From Streptomyces europaeiscabiei (GTDB lineage: Bacteria; Actinomycetota; Actinomycetes; Streptomycetales; Streptomycetaceae), in NCBI RefSeq assembly GCF_036346855.1, contig NZ_CP107841.1, positions 1,798,001 through 1,862,000 on the forward strand: DNA of 64,000 nt, written 5' to 3'. The position numbers and the translations under genes are program-made. The notes under the pieces are model-generated. The model searched no databases. It saw only the letters and a list, made by a program, of their open reading frames with translations, and had not been told where the DNA came from. Of the stretch, positions 37,650 to 45,291 are shown one piece after another; within the stretch, counting starts at the first letter, position 1; each line of letters begins with the position of its first letter.

Positions 37650-38024
37650 ATGAGTGAGCGAGCTCTTCGCGGCACGCGCCTCGTGGTGACCAGCTACGAG
37701 ACGGACCGCGGCATCGACTTGGCTCCACGCCAGGCCGTGGAGTACGCATGCGAGAAGGGGCACCGCTTCGAGATGCCCTTCTCGGTCGAGGCGGAGATTC
37801 CGCCGGAGTGGGAGTGCAAGGTCTGCGGGGCCCAAGCACTCCTCGTGGACGGCGACGGCCCTGAGGAAAAGAAGGCCAAGCCCGCGCGTACGCATTGGGA
37901 CATGCTGATGGAGCGGCGCACCCGTGAGGAACTCGAAGAGGTCCTCGAGGAGCGCCTCGCAGTTCTCCGCTCCGGCGCGATGAACATCGCGGTACACCCG
38001 CGAGACAGCCGCAAGTCCGCCTAG
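37650..38024 (+). CDS. rbpA: RNA polymerase-binding protein RbpA
   Basis: A 124-residue actinobacterial transcription factor that binds RNA polymerase holoenzyme and stabilises the open complex with principal sigma factors. Seen are the N-terminal tail, a small beta-barrel with zinc-ligand-like residues YACEKGHRF and WECKVCG (Cys/His at about 34, 38, 56, 59), a basic linker KPARTHWDMLMERRT and the C-terminal sigma-interacting helices REELEEVLEERLAVL. GGGAGG precedes the ATG. It has its own sigma-R promoter and a strong terminator, so it is a single-gene unit. Confidence 0.97.
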   Translation: MSERALRGTRLVVTSYETDRGIDLAPRQAVEYACEKGHRFEMPFSVEAEIPPEWECKVCGAQALLVDGDGPEEKKAKPARTHWDMLMERRTREELEEVLEERLAVLRSGAMNIAVHPRDSRKSA

Positions 38025-38070
38025 CCCGCCCTTCTGGGGGTTGAGCGGAACCACACAGCGCAACCGATGA

Positions 38071-38112
38071 CCGTGGGCGCCGTACGAACATGTACGGCGC
38101 CCGCGGTCTTTT
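38071..38112 (+). terminator. Intrinsic terminator of rbpA
   Basis: A 15-base-pair stem (one G-U pair) from 38071 to 38106 with loop GAACAT, core GGGCGCCGTAC/GTACGGCGCCC, followed by TCTTTT. It is one of the clearest intrinsic terminators in the window. Confidence 0.9.
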
Positions 38113-38147
38113 CGCGCGCCCCGCGCCCCATCACGGGCGCGCGGGGC

Positions 38148-38240
38148 ATCAGGGGCGCGCGGGGCGCGGGGAACCACGCGAGAAGCCCACGGCCGCGGGC
38201 GGGAGCCACCCGAGCGGGGCAGAAGGGGCAGCAACCCCTG
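38148..38240. repeat. Dispersed intergenic GC-rich repeat (copy C)
   Basis: Between the rbpA terminator and the fxsA stop, GGGGCGCGGGGAACCACGCG then AGAAGCCCACGG repeats the core of copies at 12500, 18302 and 52300. The 260-base gap otherwise shows no gene. Confidence 0.65.
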
Positions 38241-38291
38241 AAGGACGGGACGGCATGGGACGGGCAGGGGCGGCGGGGGCGAGAAGACCCC

Positions 38292-38888
38292 TCACCGGTT
38301 CAACGGCGGGCGCGGCCCCTGCGGCGGCGAAGCATCCCCGAAACCCTCATCGTCCCGAATCACTTCCCCCTGCACGACCTTGCCGTCGGGTCGATGGATC
38401 CGCGCCTGCTGAAAGGCGTCCCCGAGGCCCCCGGAACCCGCTTCCCGAATCTTCCGCTCGAAGGTCCGCTCCGCATAGCGCCCCAACGCCTTCTGTACCG
38501 GCGGAATCAGCAGCACCAGCCCCACCGCATCTGACACCAGCCCCGGCAGCATCAGCAGCAGGCCCCCCAGCATCAGGAACCCGTTGCCCTCGCTCTTGCC
38601 CGGTCCACCTCCGGCGCCCGGCTCACCCGCGGCGCCCTGCTGCTGTTGCAACGTCTCGCTCAGCGCCCGGAACGCCCGCCGCCCGGCCCGCTTGACCACC
38701 GCGGAGCCGGCGACGAATCCGGCGACGAGGAGCAGGAAGACCGTGAAGCCACCGGCCGAGCCCGCGACCACAGTGAGCAGCCAGATCTCCAGCACCAGCC
38801 ACGCGGCGACACCCAACGGCAGAAACGTGCGCAGCCGGGAGCGCCGGGGCCGGGCGGGATACGTCGGGGGCGGAGCGCCAGTCGTCAT
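38292..38888 (-). CDS. fxsA: FxsA-family membrane protein
   Basis: A 198-residue member of the FxsA family (named for suppressing F-plasmid exclusion of phage T7 in E. coli). Hydrophobic helices lie at about residues 22-65 (LRTFLPLGVAAWLVLEIWL, VFLLLVAGFVAGSAVV) and 103-130 (FLMLGGLLLMLPGLVSDAVG), the last being the family signature, followed by PPVQKALGR. The C-terminal tail is hydrophilic. It stands alone on the minus strand between rbpA and ppm1. Physiological role in Streptomyces is unknown. Confidence 0.93.
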   Translation of the reverse strand: MTTGAPPPTYPARPRRSRLRTFLPLGVAAWLVLEIWLLTVVAGSAGGFTVFLLLVAGFVAGSAVVKRAGRRAFRALSETLQQQQGAAGEPGAGGGPGKSEGNGFLMLGGLLLMLPGLVSDAVGLVLLIPPVQKALGRYAERTFERKIREAGSGGLGDAFQQARIHRPDGKVVQGEVIRDDEGFGDASPPQGPRPPLNR

Positions 38889-39001
38889 GCTCCCAGTGTG
38901 CCTGGCCCAGGCTCAGCACGGCATAAGGGGATGATCAGGCCCGGCTGTGGAACACGACCGGACCTCCACCGGCCGCGAACGGGCCCGTCCACCCCGCAGG
39001 T

Positions 39002-39817
39002 TCAGCCCTGCTTGTCGTCCCCGGACCCCTTGCCGTCCCGCCCCAGCACCTTGCCGACCCGCTCCCGCACGCCCCACGCCGTGACCCGCCACAGCGCCTC
39101 GACGAGGATGTCCCGGCTCATCTTGGAATCGCCCAGCTCGCGCTCGACGAAGGTGATGGGCACCTCGACGACGTGGTAGCCCGCCTTGATCGCGCGGCGG
39201 GCGAGGTCGACCTGGAAGCAGTAGCCCTGGGAGGCGACCTCGTCCAGGCCGAGCCCTTCGAGGGTCTCGGTGCGGAAGGCCCGGTAGCCGCCGGTGACGT
39301 CGCGGACGGGAACATCGAGCAGGACACGGGAGTAGAGGCTGCCGCCGCGGGAGATGAACTCGCGGGACCTCGGCCAGTTCACCACGCGCCCGCCCGGCAC
39401 CCAGCGGGAGCCGAGGACGAGATCGGCGCCCTTCAGCGCGGTCAGCAGCCGGGGCAGTTCCTCGGGCTGGTGGGAACCGTCGGCGTCCATCTCGATGAGG
39501 ACGCCGTAGCCGTGCTCCATGCCCCAGCGGAAACCCGCGAGGTAGGCGGCGCCCAGCCCTTCCTTGCCCTTGCGGTGCAGCACCTGGACGCGGTCGTCCT
39601 CGGCGGCCAGTTCGTCGGCGAGCTTGCCCGTGCCGTCGGGGCTGTTGTCGTCGGCCACCAGGACGTGCGCGTCGGGAACAGCCTTCCGCACCCGGCCGAC
39701 GATCGCCTTGATGTTCTCCGCCTCGTTGTAGGTCGGGATGATCACCAAGGCCGTGCCGAGCGGGCCGAACCGCCTCTCCTGGCCTTCCGCCGCGAGGGTC
39801 CCGTCGCCGTCGTTCAC
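39002..39817 (-). CDS. ppm1: Polyprenol monophosphomannose synthase
   Basis: A 271-residue GT2 glycosyltransferase that moves mannose from GDP-mannose to polyprenyl phosphate, giving the donor used for protein O-mannosylation and glycolipids. Motifs: VIIPTYNEAENI (about 25), DDNSPDGTGKLA (about 55), the DXD metal site MDADGSHQPEELPRL (about 109) and the RGGSLYSR and GYRAFRTE blocks. Unlike mycobacterial Ppm1 there is no fused Lnt domain. GTG start with AAGGGG 6 bases upstream. A single leftward gene. Confidence 0.92.
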   Translation of the reverse strand: MNDGDGTLAAEGQERRFGPLGTALVIIPTYNEAENIKAIVGRVRKAVPDAHVLVADDNSPDGTGKLADELAAEDDRVQVLHRKGKEGLGAAYLAGFRWGMEHGYGVLIEMDADGSHQPEELPRLLTALKGADLVLGSRWVPGGRVVNWPRSREFISRGGSLYSRVLLDVPVRDVTGGYRAFRTETLEGLGLDEVASQGYCFQVDLARRAIKAGYHVVEVPITFVERELGDSKMSRDILVEALWRVTAWGVRERVGKVLGRDGKGSGDDKQG

Positions 39818-40409
39818 TGCTGCCCCTTCAAGTCCTCCGTGCGCAGGGAACCACCATAGTGGCCACGGCCTGCGATGGAGTGTCGGCCGGCGCCCGGAGA
39901 GACGCCTATTGAACAGGGGGTGTGCGGGAGCGCGCTCTGAGTAGCCTGTGTGCCGCCACAGACAGATCTCACGCCGACGCGGGACGGAGCACCGATGCCG
40001 CCTCCTGCGGATGGGGGCCCGACGCCCTTCGGGCCGACCTGGGGCCCGCTGGCTGCGGGTCGACCGAAAGCCGTTGTCTACTGAGCGTCCGGGCCCCACC
40101 CGGGTCACACCTACCCGACCGGGCCGGAACGTTCCCTCGCCGGAGCGCGAACCCTGGGCCTGGCTCCCAGTGGTGGTGCGCCGGTACGGCACACCACCCT
40201 CGACCCAGCGGCGCTCCGTACGACCGCGCGGAAGTTCCCCGATCGGACGTCCGGTGGTGGACCCGGCAGAACCTACCCGTCTCCTGCGGCCACCTGTCAA
40301 CCGCTTCCTGACCTGCGAGGTTTCCCGCAAAGGCCTGGTCGGAGGGGAGGAGTCGCAGGTCGCGCGGCGCGCCGCCGGGTCGTGGTCGGCTCCGCGCCCG
40401 CACGGTAGA
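39818..40409. other. 592-base gap between ppm1 and the amidohydrolase gene
   Basis: No full gene is supported. It contains a 29-codon plus-strand frame with a good ribosome site (39995-40084) and downstream stretches in another frame with moderately coding-like third positions up to about 40360. This could be the remains of a frameshifted gene. No strong terminator is seen. Confidence 0.4.
39995..40084 (+). other. Short reading frame with ribosome site, possible gene remnant
   Basis: A 29-residue frame, MPPPADGGPTPFGPTW through PKAVVY, preceded by GGGACGGAG 5 bases before the ATG. Its composition resembles the disordered N-terminus of a larger Streptomyces protein, and the frame ends abruptly at a TGA. 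Sequence after the stop stays partly coding-like in another frame (EREPWAWLPVVVRRYG at about 40143-40190). It may be a frameshifted pseudogene or a short leader; weak evidence. Confidence 0.25.
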
Positions 40410-42014
40410 TCACTCCCCCGGCCGTACGAAAACCGTTCGCCCGGCCACCACGGTCCGCAGACAGACGGGCAGGTCGGCGCCGGGGCTCAGGTCGGGCAGA
40501 CCGGGGGTGCCGGAACGGGGGTCGGTGGACCAGCGGGCGACGCGGTCGTCGGGGGCCTGGACGACGAGTTCGCCGGTGCGCCACACCGCGTAGTCCGCGG
40601 GCGCGCCCGGTACGAGGACACCCGCGTCGTCCCGTCCGATCGCCCGCCAGCCGCCCCGCGTGTGTGACGTGAACGCGGCGCGCACGGACACCCGGTGCTC
40701 CGGCGTGCGATGGAAGGCCGCCGCGCGGACGGTGCCCCACGGATCGAGGGGGGTGACCGGGCTGTCGGAACCGAAGGCAAGGGGCACGCCGGCGCGCAGC
40801 AGAGCCGCGAACGGGTTGAGGGTGCGGGCACGCTCCACGCCCAGCCGCTGGGCGTACATTCCCTCCTCGCCGCCCCACAGCGCGTCGAAGGCGGGCTGGA
40901 CGGAGGCGGTGAGGCCGAGTTCGGCGAAGGCGGCGACGGTCTCGGGGGTGAGCATCTCGGCGTGCTCGACGCGGTGCCGGGCGGCCCTCACCCGGGCCGG
41001 ACCCACCTTCTCGGCGGCGGCGCGCACTCCCTCGACGACCGAGGCCACCGCGGCGTCCCCGATGGCGTGGAAGCCCGCCTGGAGCCCCGCCTCGGTGCAG
41101 GCGACCACATGGGCGGCGACTGCCACGGCGTCCAGGTAGGCCGTGCCGGTGTGCGCGGCGTCGGCGTACGGCTCGTGCAGGCACGCGGTGTGCGACCCGA
41201 GGGCCCCGTCGACGAAGAGGTCGCCCGCGGCTCCGACGGCACCGAGGGCACGCGCCCTCTCGACGTCGCGCTCCGCCCAGTAGCCGACCACGCGCGGGCC
41301 GGGCTCCTCGGCGGCCAGCCGCAGCAGCCCCGTGAAGTCGTCCTCGGAGGAGATCTCGGGACCCGCGCACTCATGGAGCGAGCCGATACCGAGCGAGACG
41401 GCGTGGGCGAGGGCGGCCCGCTGGGCCTCGGTGCGCTGGGCGGGAGTGATGGCACCGAGGGCGGTGGCACGTACGGCGTGGTGGGCGTCCCGGGTGAGGG
41501 GGCCGTCCTCGAAGGCGTGGGCGCCCGGGACCAGGTCGAGCAGGGCCGTGGTGACGACCGCCGAGTGGACGTCGATCCGGCTCAGATAGAGCGGGCGGCC
41601 GCCGGTGGCCTCGTCGAGTTCGGCGCGGGTCGGCGGGCGGCCGCCGGGCCAGCGGGCTGCGTCCCAGCCGTGGCCGAGGAGGACGCGGTCGGCCGGGCGG
41701 GCTGCCGCGAATTCCCGTACGAGAACGAGGGCGGCGTCCAGGGCGGGGGCGTCGGAGAGGTCTAGGCCGGTGAGGGCGAGGCCGGTGGCCGTGGTGTGCA
41801 CATGGGCGTCGGTGAACGCCGGGGTGACCAGGGCGCCTTCGAGGTCGATCACCTCGTCGACGCCGGCCGCGAAGGCGTCGGCGGCGCCCTCGGAGCCGAC
41901 CCAGGCGATCTGGCCGTGTTCCACGACCATCGCGGTGGCGAACGGGTCGGCGGGGCTGTGGACTTCTCCACCGCGGAGCAGCACGGTTTTCGACGAGGCG
42001 GTGCGATCACTCAT
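40410..42014 (-). CDS. Amidohydrolase family 3 protein (YtcJ-like)
   Basis: A 534-residue metal-dependent hydrolase. The N-terminal beta-sandwich ends in the metal motif TDAHVHTTATGL (HxH, about residues 69-74). Later barrel ligands are in FHAIGDAAV (about 308), RHRVEHAEML (about 337) and AFGSDSPVTPLDPW (Asp, about 420). The overall plan is that of YtcJ-type amidohydrolases acting on unknown amides or ureas. It is cytoplasmic, with no signal peptide. The ATG has little ribosome-site sequence. Stands alone, upstream of an Lrp regulator gene on the same strand. Confidence 0.9.
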   Translation of the reverse strand: MSDRTASSKTVLLRGGEVHSPADPFATAMVVEHGQIAWVGSEGAADAFAAGVDEVIDLEGALVTPAFTDAHVHTTATGLALTGLDLSDAPALDAALVLVREFAAARPADRVLLGHGWDAARWPGGRPPTRAELDEATGGRPLYLSRIDVHSAVVTTALLDLVPGAHAFEDGPLTRDAHHAVRATALGAITPAQRTEAQRAALAHAVSLGIGSLHECAGPEISSEDDFTGLLRLAAEEPGPRVVGYWAERDVERARALGAVGAAGDLFVDGALGSHTACLHEPYADAAHTGTAYLDAVAVAAHVVACTEAGLQAGFHAIGDAAVASVVEGVRAAAEKVGPARVRAARHRVEHAEMLTPETVAAFAELGLTASVQPAFDALWGGEEGMYAQRLGVERARTLNPFAALLRAGVPLAFGSDSPVTPLDPWGTVRAAAFHRTPEHRVSVRAAFTSHTRGGWRAIGRDDAGVLVPGAPADYAVWRTGELVVQAPDDRVARWSTDPRSGTPGLPDLSPGADLPVCLRTVVAGRTVFVRPGE

Positions 42015-42144
42015 GGGAACAGTTTCGCGTGCGCCGGCTGCCGCGCCGCACCAGGGCCGCGCTTTCGAGGTGGCCCGACCCTGTCGGCTGCGCCCATCCG
42101 TTCCGCCCTGCGGAACGATCGCCCACGGCGGTGAGCAGTCGATC

Positions 42145-42190
42145 GGGCCGGTCGGCCGCCGGCCGTCGGCCCGTCGGCGGCCGGCCGTAT
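42145..42190 (-). terminator. Terminator hairpin after the Lrp regulator
   Basis: CGGCCGCCG (42153-42161) pairs with CGGCGGCCG (42175-42183), 10 bases after the Lrp stop on the minus strand. GC-rich, with no T-tract. Confidence 0.6.
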
Positions 42191-42193
42191 CGG

Positions 42194-42634
42194 TCAGATC
42201 CTCGGCGGCCTCGCCTCGTACGGCGTCGACAGGACCACCGTCGTTCGCGTCGACACGCCCGCAAGGGACCGGAGCCGGGCCAGGAGTTCCTCCAGTTCGT
42301 GCGGGGTCGCCACGCGGACCTTGAGGATGTAGTTCTCCTCACCGGCCACGCTGTGGCAGGCCTCGATCTCCGGGACGCCGGCGAGGCGTTCGGCGATGTC
42401 GTCGGGGGCGCTGGGGTCGAAGGGTTTGACCGAGATGAACGCGGTCATCGGCAGCCCGACGGCCTCCGGGTCGACGACCGCGGCATAGCCCCGGATGACG
42501 CCACGCTGCTCAAGTCGGCGCACACGCTGATGCACCGCCGACGTGGACAGGCCCGTGGCCTTGCCCAGGTCGGTGTAGCTCATCCGCCCGTCCGCGACGA
42601 GCAGCTGCACGATCTGTCGGTCCAGCTCCTCCAT
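42194..42634 (-). CDS. Lrp/AsnC-family transcriptional regulator
   Basis: A 146-residue feast/famine regulator. The N-terminal helix-turn-helix reads LDRQIVQLLVADGRMSYTDLG and GLSTSAVHQRVRRLEQRGVI (residues 3-52). The C-terminal RAM domain contains FISVKPFDP and SVAGEENYILKVRVATPHEL, likely binding an amino acid and assembling dimers into octamers. The ATG at 42634 is the first residue of the conserved fold; upstream codons in the frame look non-coding. It is divergent from the Cys-containing small protein gene and may regulate nearby amino acid or amidohydrolase genes. Confidence 0.92.
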   Translation of the reverse strand: MEELDRQIVQLLVADGRMSYTDLGKATGLSTSAVHQRVRRLEQRGVIRGYAAVVDPEAVGLPMTAFISVKPFDPSAPDDIAERLAGVPEIEACHSVAGEENYILKVRVATPHELEELLARLRSLAGVSTRTTVVLSTPYEARPPRI

Positions 42635-42903
42635 GGCGCAAGAACCTACAGGGCGGTTGATCTCCTTCGATACCTGAGCGGCGCAGGTCATGCCCGGTTC
42701 GTGATGCGACCGAGAGCCGCCGATGAGCCATATGGGTGACAACGTCGCCGTGTTGGGCATCTGCGAGCGGCATGTGACGAAGACCACAGCACCCGAACAG
42801 GCTTCGTGATGATCTCGTGATTACGGTCGAGACGGGGCGGGAAGTGCTTGCTGTGGTCGGAGGCCGCAGTGCCTTCACGGCCCAGCCCGAGGGGGAGAAT
42901 CCC

Positions 42904-43329
42904 ATGCAGAGTCTTAAGCGCCCTGGTCGTACCGTGCCCAAGCGGCTCCAGGCCGTCATCGATCCCGAGCCGGAGGGCGTCGAACCGGACGACGAGTTCG
43001 ACGCGTACGACACCTTCGACATGTACCGGGTGATCTGCCCGGACTGCGCGCAGCCCATCGCTCTGCTGTCCGACGAGGACAGCCTGCCGGAGCACGCGCT
43101 GGTCGTGTCGCCGTGGAACCCCTTCGGGCTCACGGTCTGCGCGGGTACGGGCCGTTCGTCCGGCGACGCCCGGTCGGCGGACGAGGCCGTCGAGCCGCAG
43201 GAGCAGGACACGGCCCTTCTGTTGACGCTCCCTCAGGGCCTCGACTGGCGGACACAGCCCTTCTCGCACGTCGGCGGTCCGGGCTCGCGTCCGATGCGCG
43301 TGCCGGTGATGCGGCGTCAGGCGGCCTGA
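42904..43329 (+). CDS. Conserved hypothetical protein with CxxC motif
   Basis: A 141-residue protein. A basic N-terminus (MQSLKRPGRTVPKRLQ) and an acidic stretch EPEGVEPDDEFDAYDTFD are followed by VICPDCAQPIALLSDEDSLPEH. The CxxC pair (about residues 43-46) with a later Cys (LTVCAGTG) suggests a zinc-ribbon or redox site. The C-terminal third is flexible. GGGGGAGAA precedes the ATG. It matches my memory of a Streptomyces-conserved gene at this place, of unknown function. Confidence 0.8.
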   Translation: MQSLKRPGRTVPKRLQAVIDPEPEGVEPDDEFDAYDTFDMYRVICPDCAQPIALLSDEDSLPEHALVVSPWNPFGLTVCAGTGRSSGDARSADEAVEPQEQDTALLLTLPQGLDWRTQPFSHVGGPGSRPMRVPVMRRQAA

Positions 43330-43464
43330 TTCCAGGGCCTGTTCGGCCCAGTCCGTCCGCGCGCCCGACGGGCAGGCCCCGTCCTGCCCCGTTCGGTTCC
43401 GTCGCGAACTCAGACACGATTCCCGGGAGTGGTGACCGGGCGCCCTCACGGGCGTTGGCCCGGT

Positions 43465-43764
43465 ATGACCCCAACATTTTCGGTGACCGGGAATCGGCGT
43501 CACATCCTCGTGCCGGCTTCGGCAGAATCGCTTCCGCAGGGGTCGGCCCAGTCGCAGGACCCGCCGATCTACCGGGCCCTGCTGCGGACTTGGGCCGACC
43601 GAGGCCGCACCCTGCCGGGGCGTCACGATCCGGAGTGGGTGCGACTGGCGACGCCGCCGAGCGGCCTCGACCAGTTCGGCAGCACCATGGATCCCTTCGC
43701 CGTGCCCGACTTCTTCCGTGGCTCCTTCAGCGTGACTCGGGCCCCGCGAGGTGACGGGCGATGA
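43465..43764 (+). CDS. Small conserved hypothetical protein
   Basis: A 99-residue hydrophilic protein with strongly GC-biased third codon positions through its second half, which supports real coding. Recognisable stretches are PPIYRALLRTWADRGRTLPG and HDPEWVRLATPPSG. The ATG at 43465 or an in-frame GTG at 43483 could start it; neither has a strong ribosome site. Its last 38 bases overlap the end of the convergent acyl-CoA dehydrogenase gene. No known domain. Confidence 0.55.
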   Translation: MTPTFSVTGNRRHILVPASAESLPQGSAQSQDPPIYRALLRTWADRGRTLPGRHDPEWVRLATPPSGLDQFGSTMDPFAVPDFFRGSFSVTRAPRGDGR

Positions 43765-44935
43765 CCATCCGCTGGATCTGATTGGTGCCCTCGACGATCT
43801 GGAGCACCTTGGCCTCGCGCATGTACCGCTCGGCGGGGAAGTCCGCCGTGTAGCCGTACCCGCCGAGGATCTGCACGGCGTCGGTGGTGACCTTCATCGC
43901 GGCGTCGGTGCACAGCAGCTTCGCCATGGCCGCCTGCTTGGAGAAGGGCCTGCCCGCGTCGCGCAGCCGGGCGGCGGAGAGGTAGAGCGCCCGGCCCGCC
44001 TCTATCTGCGTGGCCATGTCCGCGAGCATGAAGCGCAGCCCCTGGAAGTCGGAGACCGGCCGCCCGAACTGCCGCCGTCCGGTGGCGTACTCGACCGCCT
44101 CGTCCAGTGCCGCCTGGGCCACGCCGATCGCGCAGGCCGCGATGCCGAGCCGCCCGGAGTCGAGCGCGGACAGGGCGATCGCGAAACCCTGGCCCACCTC
44201 GCCGAGGCGCCGGCTGTCGGCGACGTGCACCCCGTCGAAGTGGAGCTGCGCGGTGGGTGAGCCCTTCATGCCCATCTTCTTCTCGGGCGCGGCGGCGCTC
44301 AGCCCCTCGGCGTCCCCGGGCACAAGGAAGGCCGTGATGCCCCGGGAGCCCTCGCCACCCGTGCGGGCCATGACCGTGTAGAAGTCGGCGATGCCACCAT
44401 GCGTGATCCAGGCTTTCGTGCCGGTGATCACCCAGCCTCCCCCACTCTCGGCTCCGCTCGAGCGGGAGGTGCCTCCCTCGCCCCGCTCCGCCTTCGTCCG
44501 CAGGGACGCGGCGTCCGAGCCGGACGAGGGCTCGGAGAGGCAGTACGCGCCGAGCAGGCGGCCGCCGAGCATCGCCGGCAGATGCTCGGCCTGCTGCTCC
44601 TTGGTGCCGTAGTTGGCAAGGGCGTGGCAGGCGAGGGTGTGGACGCTCACGCCGAGGCCGACGGTGAGGCGGGCCATGGCGAGCTCTTCCAGAACCTGGA
44701 GATAGACCTCGTACGGCTGATCACCGCCGCCGTGTTCCGAGTCGTACGGCAGACCGAGCAGTCCCGACTCCGAGAGCAGGCCGAAGAGTTCGCACGGGAA
44801 ACGGCCGGCGTCCTCCTCCTCGGCCGCGTGCGGGGCGATCTCCCGCTGCGCGATCTCACGGACGAGCGAGATCAGATCCCGGGCCTCTTCCGTGGGCAGT
44901 TGACGATCCACCGGCTGCGGGGCGCGGTCGGGCAT
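43727..44935 (-). CDS. Acyl-CoA dehydrogenase with repeat-derived insertion
   Basis: A 402-residue FAD enzyme that introduces the alpha-beta double bond in acyl-CoAs. Family motifs are GAYCLSEPSSGSDAASL (substrate/FAD), WVITGTKAWITHGG, GRRQFGRPVSDFQGLRF and, near the end, GGYGYTADFPAERYMREAKV, in which the catalytic base of this subfamily precedes IVEGTNQIQ. Between LRTKAERG and WVITG lies an extra 14-residue stretch GGTSRSSGAESGGG, encoded by a dispersed palindromic repeat (44437-44476); it sits on a surface beta-turn of the family fold. ATG at 44935 with GGGAGGAG upstream. A single leftward gene. Confidence 0.92.
   Translation of the reverse strand: MPDRAPQPVDRQLPTEEARDLISLVREIAQREIAPHAAEEEDAGRFPCELFGLLSESGLLGLPYDSEHGGGDQPYEVYLQVLEELAMARLTVGLGVSVHTLACHALANYGTKEQQAEHLPAMLGGRLLGAYCLSEPSSGSDAASLRTKAERGEGGTSRSSGAESGGGWVITGTKAWITHGGIADFYTVMARTGGEGSRGITAFLVPGDAEGLSAAAPEKKMGMKGSPTAQLHFDGVHVADSRRLGEVGQGFAIALSALDSGRLGIAACAIGVAQAALDEAVEYATGRRQFGRPVSDFQGLRFMLADMATQIEAGRALYLSAARLRDAGRPFSKQAAMAKLLCTDAAMKVTTDAVQILGGYGYTADFPAERYMREAKVLQIVEGTNQIQRMVIARHLAGPESR
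44437..44476 (-). repeat. Dispersed palindromic repeat with CCGCTCGAGCG core (copy 2, inside coding sequence)
   Basis: On the minus strand CACCTCCCGCTCGAGCG then GAGCCGAGAG and a run of G, nearly identical to the intergenic copy at 32830-32868. It is inserted in frame in the acyl-CoA dehydrogenase gene and adds about 14 residues without breaking the reading frame. Confidence 0.8.
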
Positions 44936-45044
44936 GGCGACGTTCTCCTCCCTGTCGGGCACTGCGGCGGACACGCACAGGGGATGACGTGGTGCCACCG
45001 GGTCTCACGTGCCACAGCCGATGGTCCTCCTCCGGATCGCGGAA

Positions 45045-45060
45045 GCCGCTGATCAGCGGC
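45045..45060. promoter_or_regulatory. Perfect 16-base palindrome upstream of the acyl-CoA dehydrogenase gene
   Basis: GCCGCTGATCAGCGGC, a perfect inverted repeat 110 bases upstream of the acyl-CoA dehydrogenase start, with an AACG-AG-CGTT motif further up at 45107-45116. Either could be a regulator site, but no regulator can be assigned. Confidence 0.4.
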
Positions 45061-45158
45061 GGTGGCGCTTGGAGTATGCCCGATCCGGAGCAGCGAGTCA
45101 CCGGTTAACGAGCGTTCATTAGGACACATTCGACGACCGGCCCGCACCCCGCCGGAAT

Positions 45159-45199
45159 TGGTCCGAACCATTGACCCCAGTGGTCTAGTCCTCTACGGT
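45159..45199 (+). promoter_or_regulatory. Chitinase promoter with paired 12-base repeats and DasR-like site
   Basis: -35 TTGACC (45171-45176) and -10 TACGGT (45194-45199) are 17 bases apart. The 12-base repeats TGGTCCGAACCA (45159-45170) and TGGTCTAGTCCT (45181-45192) flank and overlap the -35 box, the arrangement described for Streptomyces chitinase promoters. AGTGGTCTAGTCCTCT (45179-45194) matches the DasR site ACTGGTCTAGACCACT at 13 of 16 bases, so control by N-acetylglucosamine through DasR is likely. Confidence 0.85.
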
Positions 45200-45291
45200 C
45201 TCCCCAACCAACGCGCCACCGCGTTCGTGCCATCGGCACAGCAGGTCCAGGCAGCACCCTCCCCGCCCTGCTCCCCTCCCCCGGAGTCACG

